From NCBI GenBank assembly GCA_965363675.1, contig CBDTTW010000018.1:1-26792 (forward strand): DNA of 26,792 bases, read 5' to 3'. Source of the DNA: CBDTTW01 sp965363675 (lineage in GTDB: Bacteria; Bacteroidota; Rhodothermia; Rhodothermales; DASSAV01). The position numbers and the translations under genes were made by a program. This document shows, piece by piece, positions 1 to 9,149 of the stretch (positions are counted from its first letter, which is position 1; every line of letters starts with the position of its first letter). Below the pieces are notes generated by a model. The model saw only the letters and a list, made by a program, of their open reading frames with translations. It made no database searches and had not been told where the DNA came from.

Positions 1-53
1 AGAGCGCTCGCCTCACACGCGAGAGGTCACTGGTTCAAATCCAGTAGGGCCCA
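1..53 (+). tRNA. tRNA-Val (anticodon CAC), 5' part outside window
   Basis: The last two thirds of a tRNA gene are visible. The anticodon stem pairs 7-11 with 19-23 around the 7-base loop CTCACAC, giving anticodon CAC at 14-16, which reads the valine codon GUG. A 5-base variable loop (24-28) is followed by the T arm (stem 29-33/41-45, loop TTCAAAT). The 3' acceptor strand is 46-52 and the discriminator base is A53. The next bases are CAC, so the CCA tail is not encoded and must be added after transcription, presumably by the CCA-adding enzyme encoded at 9106-10641. The acceptor 5' strand and most of the D arm lie outside the window. Confidence 0.93.
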
Positions 54-131
54 CACATAGAATGTACAGGCGCGATTGGCCGTTGGCGCGCAGCAGCTCA
101 GGCGTCATAACGATCTGCAAGGTTTGCACCG

Positions 132-173
132 AAAGCCCTCTTCCTCTTGCTGGGGAGAGGGCTTTGCTTTTGT
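132..173 (+). terminator. Rho-independent terminator after tRNA-Val
   Basis: A 10-bp perfect stem (132-141 with 156-165) extends inward by wobble and GC pairs. It is followed by the T-rich tail GCTTTTGT (166-173). It lies about 80 nt after the tRNA end on the same strand, with no gene between, so it most likely ends the tRNA transcript. A second, shorter hairpin (CCCCG/CGGGG, 184-196) follows without a T tract. Confidence 0.8.
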
Positions 174-236
174 ATGAGAGCCTCCCCGTAGCGGGGCAGC
201 CTGACAAGAGAACCTTTTGAGAAACCCCCTTTGTTT

Positions 237-287
237 TTTACATAAGGAATTCCTTATGTAAAGAAAATCAGGATTTTTTACATAAGG
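237..287. promoter_or_regulatory. Perfect 26-bp palindrome plus a third half-site upstream of fic (candidate operator)
   Basis: Positions 237-262 form a perfect 26-bp palindrome of half-site TTTACATAAGGAA. The core TTTACATAAGG recurs at 277-287, exactly 40 bp after the first copy. The surrounding 14-mer TTTTTTACATAAGG is a direct repeat (234-247 and 274-287). The array ends 26 nt before the fic start codon. A weak promoter (TTGAGA at 217-222, TACATA at 239-244, 16-bp spacer) would place the left arm over the -10 box. I infer a binding site for a dimeric regulator, possibly the Fic protein itself through its C-terminal winged helix; this is not shown by the sequence. Confidence 0.7.
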
Positions 288-313
288 CCTTTTTAGGGCA
301 GGCGGGCTGACCT

Positions 314-1474
314 GTGGATATCAGAGACTACCACGCCGGTCAATACGTCCGGCAGCACAATTACGACGCTTTTATCCCTTCGCTCATCAACCATCCGTGG
401 ACGTGGGCGGACCCCCGTGTGAATACGCTCCTTGAGGACGCCACCCGGGCCCTCGGCGAACTGAATGCGTACGCGCTGATCGTACCGGATATCGACCTTT
501 TCATCGGCCTTCACGTCGTCAAGGAAGCCAGCGAGTCCAGCCGCATCGAAGGTACGCAGACCAACATCGATGAGGCCCTGCGCCCCTTGGAAGAAATCGA
601 CCCGGAGCGCCGCGATGACTGGCAGGAAGTGCAGAACTATATCCAGGCCATGCACGAAGCGACTGCGGCCCTGAAGACCTTGCCCTTGTCGAACCGGCTT
701 CTGCGCAGTACGCACCACACCTTGATGCAGGGGGTCCGGGGGAAGCGCAAAACCCCGGGGCTGTGGCGGCGCAGCCAAAACTGGACCGGAGGATCAACCC
801 TGGCCGATGCATTCTTTATCCCGCCGCCCCACCAAGACGTACCCGCCTTGATGGCCGATCTCGAAAGGTTCTGGCACAACGACGCCATTGATGTGCCGCA
901 TCTCGTGCGCATCGCGCTGAGCCACTACCAATTCGAGACGATTCACCCTTTCCTCGACGGCAACGGCCGCATCGGGCGGCTGCTCATCACGCTATATCTG
1001 ATCTCGAACGGGCTGCTCGCCAAGCCTTCCCTATACCTCTCCGACTACTTCGAACGCCACCGCGAGGCGTACTACGATGCTTTCACGGTTGTACGCGCCA
1101 CGAACGATGTCGGCCACTGGCTTCGCTTCTTCCTGGTAGCAATTCGCGAGACGGCTCGCCTTGGAGCGCGGACCTTTCAGTCTATCCTTGCCTTACGGAC
1201 CGAAGTTGAAGGACGCGTGCTTAGACTAGGGCGCCGCGCCGGGGGGCCCCGCCATGCCCTTTCGCTGCTTTACCGCCGCCCTGTGGTCACCGTAAACGAC
1301 CTAGCCGAGCACCTGGAGGTGACCCATCAAACCGCTAACCGCCTTGCCGAAGACCTTTGCCGACTCGGCCTCTTGAAAGAAGCCACCGGCTTCCGCCGCA
1401 ACCGTCAGTTCGTTTTCGACGAGTACCTGCGCCTGTTTATGCCTGCTGAACGCTCCGCAGACATGCGAGCCTGA
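314..1474 (+). CDS. Fic family protein (AMPylase-type) with C-terminal winged helix
   Basis: A 386-residue Fic/DOC protein. Fic enzymes usually transfer AMP from ATP to a hydroxyl of a target protein. Visible parts are an N-terminal Fic_N-like region (about 10-95), the inhibitory motif SSRIEG (75-80, fitting [S/T]xxxE[G/N], with E79 expected to block ATP gamma-phosphate), the catalytic loop HPFLDGNGRIGR (211-222, general base H211), and a winged helix (about 312-362). The inhibitory helix precedes the Fic core, as in class II Fic proteins. The start is GTG at 314: an in-frame TGA at 308-310 excludes anything upstream. No clear Shine-Dalgarno is present. It is flanked by a tRNA terminator and a palindromic operator, and its base composition is visibly less GC-rich than the genes to its right, suggesting acquisition. 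The target protein is unknown. Confidence 0.93.
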   Translation: MDIRDYHAGQYVRQHNYDAFIPSLINHPWTWADPRVNTLLEDATRALGELNAYALIVPDIDLFIGLHVVKEASESSRIEGTQTNIDEALRPLEEIDPERRDDWQEVQNYIQAMHEATAALKTLPLSNRLLRSTHHTLMQGVRGKRKTPGLWRRSQNWTGGSTLADAFFIPPPHQDVPALMADLERFWHNDAIDVPHLVRIALSHYQFETIHPFLDGNGRIGRLLITLYLISNGLLAKPSLYLSDYFERHREAYYDAFTVVRATNDVGHWLRFFLVAIRETARLGARTFQSILALRTEVEGRVLRLGRRAGGPRHALSLLYRRPVVTVNDLAEHLEVTHQTANRLAEDLCRLGLLKEATGFRRNRQFVFDEYLRLFMPAERSADMRA

Positions 1475-1578
1475 ACCGCCGCGCTGAAGGTGCGGAACGC
1501 CGCAAGCCTGTGTATCCACGGCAAGCTCGCTCCAGCTAGGCTAAGCGGACGCGGCGCCTATCGATCCCACGCGCGGCC

Positions 1579-2019
1579 TCAGCGCGCTTCGCCGACCTGA
1601 GCAGCGAGCGTACGCCAGGCGCGGTGGTAGCGCGAGAGGCGCTCCAGATCCTGATCGCCGACGCGCCGCCAGCGCCGCACGTCCATGTTGTCGCGCAGAT
1701 CGGCCAGCTTGACTTGCACCGCGAGCGGGTCCGGCTGAATGCGGCGGATGAAGTCGTCGTAGGGCTCGCCGGCGCGGCGCGTCAGCCGGTCCACGGCCTG
1801 CACGACGGCCTCGGGGAAGCCCTCGGCCGCCAGCGCCTCGATGGTCCAGGCGTCGCTGTCTTCGACCACGTCATGCAGCACGCCGGCCATCATACCTTCG
1901 GGCGTGCCCAGCATCGCCATGACGCGCAGCGGGTGCAGGAGGTAGGGCTGCCCGTGCTTGTCGGTCTGGCCTTTGTGCGCGCCGACGGCAATCTCCACGG
2001 CGCGGTCGATGTCGGACAT
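1579..2019 (-). CDS. Small HD-domain phosphohydrolase, alarmone-hydrolase (SpoT/MESH1)-like
   Basis: A 146-residue single-domain HD protein. Conserved features match the hydrolase half of RelA/SpoT: H29 in the YLLHPLRV segment, the HDVVED motif (H49-D54) and KLADLRDNMD (104-113), which resembles the KLADRLHNM motif of SpoT. These residues normally bind Mn2+ and the 3'-pyrophosphate of (p)ppGpp. No synthetase, TGS or ACT domain is present, so it would be a stand-alone hydrolase. Whether the substrate is (p)ppGpp or another nucleotide cannot be read from sequence; small HD proteins of this kind also act on other phosphates. It lies downstream of nrdJ on the same strand (102-nt gap containing a GC hairpin) and converges with fic. 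No Shine-Dalgarno precedes the ATG. Confidence 0.85.
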   Translation of the reverse strand: MSDIDRAVEIAVGAHKGQTDKHGQPYLLHPLRVMAMLGTPEGMMAGVLHDVVEDSDAWTIEALAAEGFPEAVVQAVDRLTRRAGEPYDDFIRRIQPDPLAVQVKLADLRDNMDVRRWRRVGDQDLERLSRYHRAWRTLAAQVGEAR

Positions 2020-2063
2020 GGGGGTAATGGTTTGTGGCGGGGTCGCCGCCGGACGAAATGGTT

Positions 2064-2094
2064 GGGGGGCGCCGCCTTGCCGGCGCCGCCCCCC
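2064..2094 (-). terminator. GC-rich hairpin downstream of nrdJ, possible terminator
   Basis: GGCGCCG (2068-2074) pairs with CGGCGCC (2081-2087). With one bulged G, the G run at 2064-2067 pairs with the C run at 2089-2092. The hairpin lies 28 nt after the nrdJ stop codon on the minus strand and before the HD-protein gene. There is no U tract, so it may only pause transcription or stabilise the nrdJ 3' end. Confidence 0.35.
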
Positions 2095-2121
2095 TGACCT
2101 ACCAGGAACGCCGCGCCCGGC

Positions 2122-6267
<4,146 letters not shown>

Positions 6268-6273
6268 ACGACG

Positions 6274-6279
6274 CCTCCT
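6274..6279 (-). promoter_or_regulatory. Strong Shine-Dalgarno AGGAGG of nrdJ
   Basis: AGGAGG on the minus strand, 6 nt before the nrdJ ATG. It supports this start and stands out because nearly all other genes in the window lack such a site. Confidence 0.85.
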
Positions 6280-6416
6280 GATGCTTGGAATAAAAGGGCG
6301 CGCTGGGCCGCCGGGGCGGGGCGACCGGGCGGCGCCCGGAGTGCTTTTGCTACGGGAATAACGGAACTTCGCGCGCCGCCCCGCCGCGGCAGGGCGCTTT
6401 GGTTACGCGCTTACCA

Positions 6417-6444
6417 ATTAAACCATCCAACGACGCAATCGCAA
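6417..6444 (-). promoter_or_regulatory. Candidate nrdJ promoter
   Basis: On the minus strand, TTGCGA (6439-6444) and TTTAAT (6417-6422) are separated by 16 bp and resemble -35 and -10 boxes (two and one mismatches to TTGACA and TATAAT). This would give a leader of about 140 nt that is very GC-rich and contains the hairpin CCGGGCGCCGCCCGG. If the host uses Bacteroidota-type promoters (TTTG/TAnnTTTG), this match may be accidental. Confidence 0.35.
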
Positions 6445-6450
6445 CCTTGG

Positions 6451-6608
6451 TTTTCCACAAGATTGTCACGCCGCACCGTAGCAAGTTCTTCAAAAACAAA
6501 TTTCTCGGCGCGCGCCCCAAACCCTCCCGAAAGGCCGTTTCAACGCGCCGGAGGCCTGTTTCCACACGGATCCGCCGCCGCGCCCGAGTTGGCAACAAGT
6601 TATCCACA
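6451..6608 (+). promoter_or_regulatory. Cluster of three DnaA-box-like sites upstream of nrdJ
   Basis: TTTTCCACA (6451-6459) and TTATCCACA (6600-6608) match the DnaA box consensus TTWTNCACA fully. GTTTCCACA (6558-6566) differs at the first base. All three point the same way. The first lies 6 bp upstream of the candidate nrdJ -35 box. The surrounding 6410-6665 is AT-richer than the rest, with an AT-rich patch (6631-6666) and a 13-bp palindrome ACGAAT-T-ATTCGT (6657-6669). DnaA control of nrdAB is established in E. coli; here the link to nrdJ is inference. An origin-like function is the alternative. Confidence 0.5.
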
Positions 6609-6783
6609 GTCGCCCGTCAATCAGGCAGGCATAACGGAATCATTCATAAATCAATAACGAATTATTCGTGCGCCGATGCGGAAGAAAATTGCTGACTCGC
6701 GGGCAGGAAGCGCTGCGGGCGGAAGGCTGCCTTGAGGGCCCCGCCGCCGGGGGCGCGGGCGCGGCTCCGCTATAGTCCGTTAT

Positions 6784-7042
6784 GCAAGACAGCTTGCCGT
6801 CTCGGGACGCGAACGCCACGCGTCCAGCCGGAGCGCGTCGCCTGCGCTCCTCCGCCGCCGCCTCATACACGAGGACTGCCGCAGCCCCTTGCCGCCGCCT
6901 GGAAGGCCGCTGCGGTTTGCCGCCGCGCCGAGCACAGCCGAGGCGGCGACCCGGCCGCCCGGGACGTGCGCGAAGGGCGCGTCGGGGGGGCAGCGTGGAC
7001 CTCATGCGGGTCACGTCGAAGGCGGTGCAGCGGCAAGCCGCC
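6784..7042 (+). other. Hairpin-dense, gene-free tract; possible structured RNA
   Basis: No credible coding frame covers this stretch on either strand. It contains a run of stems: 6784-6797 (GCAAG/CTTGC, tetraloop), 6805-6825 (7 bp, 7-nt loop), 6830-6850 (7 bp, 7-nt loop), 6861-6874 (CCTC/GAGG), 6879-6915 (7 bp plus 4 bp stacked), 6919-6947 (GCCGCC/GGCGGC), 6963-6983 (7 bp including a G-U pair on plus), 6994-7015 and 7021-7042. The G-U pair fits a plus-strand RNA. I found no hallmark of RNase P RNA, tmRNA, 6S or SRP RNA, and no clear promoter. High GC makes chance stems common, so this is tentative. Confidence 0.3.
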
Positions 7043-7058
7043 GGGAGCGCCGGACGGC

Positions 7059-7110
7059 AAAACGCCGCGCGCCCTGCGCGGCCGCGAAACGGGCGGCGGC
7101 GCAGGGCGCG
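7059..7110 (-). terminator. Rho-independent terminator of the acidic-protein gene
   Basis: A perfect 12-bp stem (7068-7079 with 7099-7110) has a 19-nt loop. On the minus strand it is followed by GGCGTTTTG (TTTT at 7059-7062). It begins 22 nt after the stop codon of the minus-strand gene ending at 7133, which fits a terminator for that gene. Confidence 0.6.
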
Positions 7111-7132
7111 GGCAACGGCAGGCCAGGGTGTA

Positions 7133-7381
7133 CTAGATATCCTCGTCCTCCAGGATATCCTCCTCCTCCTCGTCGAAATCGTCGTCGTCCTCATCGTCGA
7201 GGTCGTCGTCGTCGAGGTCGTCGTCGTCGAGATCCTCATCGTCCTCGTCCTCGAACTCCTCCAATTCGTCTACCTCGTCGTCCTCCTCGAAGGTGTCCAG
7301 GGCCTCGTCGTCGTCTTCCAGCGCCATCAGGAAGGGCAGGGCAGGCAACTCTTCAGCGTCAAAGGGCGGCTTTGGGTTCAT
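7133..7381 (-). CDS. Small, extremely acidic protein of unknown function
   Basis: An 82-residue protein starting MNPKPPFDAEELPALPFLMA. From residue 21 on it is nearly all Asp and Glu with a few hydrophobic spacers, including the repeat LDDDD-LDDDD-LDDEDDDD. No signal peptide or known domain is seen. The first 20 residues form a short proline/hydrophobic segment that could be a docking peptide. Such polyacidic proteins can act as DNA mimics, cation or histone-like-protein binders, or simply be disordered tails; no function can be assigned. A much longer frame continues upstream of this ATG, but that part is antisense to two plausible plus-strand genes, so I chose the internal ATG at 7381. A terminator follows the stop. 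No Shine-Dalgarno. Confidence 0.7.
   Translation of the reverse strand: MNPKPPFDAEELPALPFLMALEDDDEALDTFEEDDEVDELEEFEDEDDEDLDDDDLDDDDLDDEDDDDFDEEEEDILEDEDI
7199..7228 (+). repeat. Tandem 15-bp repeat within the acidic-protein gene
   Basis: Two exact tandem copies of GAGGTCGTCGTCGTC (7199-7213, 7214-7228), embedded in a longer GTC/CTC trinucleotide-rich stretch (about 7140-7265). On the minus strand each unit encodes LDDDD. Units are a multiple of three, so copy-number change would keep the frame. Confidence 0.85.
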
Positions 7382-7717
7382 GGCAGCGGGCGTGCTAAGT
7401 GTACAAGGGTTACCTGTCCGCCCGGCCGGGCGAGCAGCGGGTACGCGGCTAATTTGGATCAGGCGCGCGCCCTCGCGCAAGTGCGGTTCAAAAAAATTGC
7501 ACGCCGCCCGCAGGGGCCGCCGGGCTAAAAATATCGCCGCCGGGACGCCGCCCGGGCGGCCGGGCGTACATTGTCCGCGCGGGCGGGAAAACCGCTCCGG
7601 CCAAGCAATTACATGGATATTCACTATTGCGGCCGAACTTTTGAGACCGCTTCGGTACATTGCATCCGGCCGCCTGCCAGGGCGCGCCTCCTTTTTTTCA
7701 TCATCGACCGCGTAGTC
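7382..7717. other. 336-nt intergenic region between divergent genes
   Basis: It separates the minus-strand acidic-protein gene from the plus-strand gene at 7718, so it should carry both promoters. I see a GC-rich inverted repeat around 7550-7566 (CGCCCGGGCGG type), the octamer GTACATTG twice (7566-7573 and 7656-7663), and TAATTTGG near 7449, which partly resembles a Bacteroidota -7 box. None is strong enough to call as a promoter. Confidence 0.4.
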
Positions 7718-8122
7718 ATGAACGACTTTAACGAACGCAGCGCATATCCGCACCCCGACGACTTCAAGGTAATGCGACCCGAGTACACCGAGGGGGAAGA
7801 CGAACTGATCCAGGCTTCGATTACGGTGGCGCCGTTCAAGGTAACCGGCGTGAGCGCCACCAAGGCGGGCGCCCGCCGCGCCGCGCTCTACGAGGCTGCC
7901 AAAACCTACCGCTCCTACCACCCCTCCTACCAGGTCGAGAGCCCGTTTCCGGACGAGTTCACCGGCCGCGACGGCATGAAGTGGCGGCGCGTGCCCCCGG
8001 CCAAGCGCGAGCAGATCGGAGACTACATCTTCCAGGACGACGAGGGCGAGGAGGACTACATCGACATCGAGACGATGCTGCTCTGGGACGTGCGCCCCGA
8101 GGCGGAGGAAGAAGAAGCGTAG
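7718..8122 (+). CDS. Hypothetical protein, 134 aa
   Basis: Not recognised. It is a soluble, acidic protein without signal peptide or membrane segment. The N-terminal part (1-30) is charged. A middle part, ITVAPFKVTGVSATKAG (35-51), could be beta strands followed by an amphipathic helix (AALYEAAKTYRSY). The C-terminus is strongly acidic (IFQDDEGEEDYIDIE and EAEEEEA). The frame is open further upstream, but I chose the ATG at 7718 because the upstream residues look non-coding (Cys/Arg-rich, low-complexity). There is no Shine-Dalgarno. The stop is 40 nt before the kinase-like gene on the same strand, so the two are probably cotranscribed. Confidence 0.75.
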   Translation: MNDFNERSAYPHPDDFKVMRPEYTEGEDELIQASITVAPFKVTGVSATKAGARRAALYEAAKTYRSYHPSYQVESPFPDEFTGRDGMKWRRVPPAKREQIGDYIFQDDEGEEDYIDIETMLLWDVRPEAEEEEA

Positions 8123-8162
8123 CCTCCCCGAAACCGCCTTTTCCCCGCAACCCCCGCCGACC

Positions 8163-9149
8163 ATGCGCTTCGGCCAGACCGGCGCCGCCCCTGCGCTGCT
8201 GCGCGACGCGCACGTGCTGGAGCGCTTCGAGAACGAGCTGGACCCGGGCCGGCTCACGGCAGGCCCTTTCCGCATCAGCATCGTCGGGCACGGGCAGCTT
8301 TCGGTTGTTTTTGCCCTGGACGAGCTGCCCGGACTCGCGCTCAAGCGATTGCCGCCGTTCCCCACGCCCGAGCGCTGCGCCTACCACCAGCGCGCCATCG
8401 ACGCCTACCGGTACGTGCTCGCCGACCAGCTCGGGGCGGCCGTCGTGGCGCAGCAGTGCGTGCGGCTGCGCAACCGGCGCGGCGAGCACATCCTGTATGT
8501 AGTCCAGGAGCGCCAGCCCGCCGAAAGCCTCGCCCCGGCCTTGCTGCGCCGCTGCACCGACGAGACGGCCGCCGTCGTCGTGCGGGCCCTGCTGGGCGTC
8601 ATCGCGCGCATCTGGCACCGCAACGAGATCGACGCGCCCCACATGTCCACGGGCATCGACGCGCGCCCGGCCAACTGGTTTCTACGGCTCGGCGAGGGCG
8701 GCGCCCTCGAACCGCTCTACGTCGATACGAGCACGCCGTTTTTCCGGCGCGGCGGCGTCGAGATGCCCAACGCCGACATTTTCCTGAAGCGGGTGCCCCC
8801 CGCCGGGCTGCCGCTCGTGAGCGCAGCCTTCCACGAGCGCATCGGGCAGTACTACGATTTGCGGCACGCGCTGCTCGACTTCGCCGCCGGCTTCTACGAC
8901 GACGGCCTCGAAGAACGCCTGCCGCTCGTGCTCGGCATCCTCAACGAGATGATCGCCGCCGAGCTGGAGGATTTCTGGCTGGAGCAGATCAGCCTCAAGG
9001 AAACGGCGGCGCACCACCGCGCCGAACGCCGTTTCTGGCGCCGCTACCGGCGCATCAGCCGCATGCACCGCGCGCTCACGCACGCCGTCGGGGGGCGCTA
9101 CCCGTTCATTCTGCCGCCTCGGGAGCCCCTCGCCGCCCCCGGGGCCTGA
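8163..9149 (+). CDS. Uncharacterised protein with protein-kinase-like fold
   Basis: A 328-residue soluble protein. The order of motifs matches the protein kinase/aminoglycoside phosphotransferase fold: a glycine-rich loop GHGQLSVVFAL (42-52), a lysine in LALKRL (K61, ATP-anchoring position), a hinge-like VVQERQP (113-119), D166-A-R-P-A-N171 (spacing of the HRDLKPEN catalytic loop), and D188 in LYVDTSTP (position of the DFG aspartate). The helical C-terminal half ends in a very basic segment (about 286-305, RRFWRRYRRISR). The family may be the one catalogued as DUF6206, but I am unsure of that. It lies 40 nt after an unknown 134-aa gene and overlaps the convergent CCA-adding enzyme gene by 44 nt. 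The substrate is unknown: it could be a protein, a small molecule, or none if it is a pseudokinase. Confidence 0.8.
   Translation: MRFGQTGAAPALLRDAHVLERFENELDPGRLTAGPFRISIVGHGQLSVVFALDELPGLALKRLPPFPTPERCAYHQRAIDAYRYVLADQLGAAVVAQQCVRLRNRRGEHILYVVQERQPAESLAPALLRRCTDETAAVVVRALLGVIARIWHRNEIDAPHMSTGIDARPANWFLRLGEGGALEPLYVDTSTPFFRRGGVEMPNADIFLKRVPPAGLPLVSAAFHERIGQYYDLRHALLDFAAGFYDDGLEERLPLVLGILNEMIAAELEDFWLEQISLKETAAHHRAERRFWRRYRRISRMHRALTHAVGGRYPFILPPREPLAAPGA

Noticed and set aside
13..207. Minus-strand 64-aa frame ending GPTGFEPVTSRV
   Set aside because: It is the antisense of the tRNA-Val gene and its terminator; this is a well-known false protein produced by tRNA antisense translation.
314..2019. 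Fic and HD-domain genes as a toxin-antitoxin or defence pair
   Set aside because: The genes are convergent, 104 nt apart, on opposite strands, and the HD protein appears linked to nrdJ; no evidence of joint expression.
6268..6416. Cobalamin riboswitch in the nrdJ leader
   Set aside because: Expected for a B12-dependent enzyme, but I found no B12-box-like sequence or conserved core on the minus strand; only GC hairpins are visible.
6410..6670. Chromosomal replication origin
   Set aside because: Only three DnaA-like boxes and a short AT-rich patch; no dnaA, dnaN or other origin-linked genes nearby. Kept only as an alternative reading.
6721..7132. RNase P RNA or tmRNA
   Set aside because: Length and structure suggested RNase P RNA, but the conserved GAGGAAAGTCC, the AGAGCAAACCGCC element and ACAGAA are missing on both strands, as are tmRNA ends with a TTCGA arm.
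7382..8365. Upstream extension of the acidic-protein frame (minus strand)
   Set aside because: The extension is antisense to the 134-aa and kinase-like genes and looks non-coding; the internal ATG at 7381 is the plausible start.
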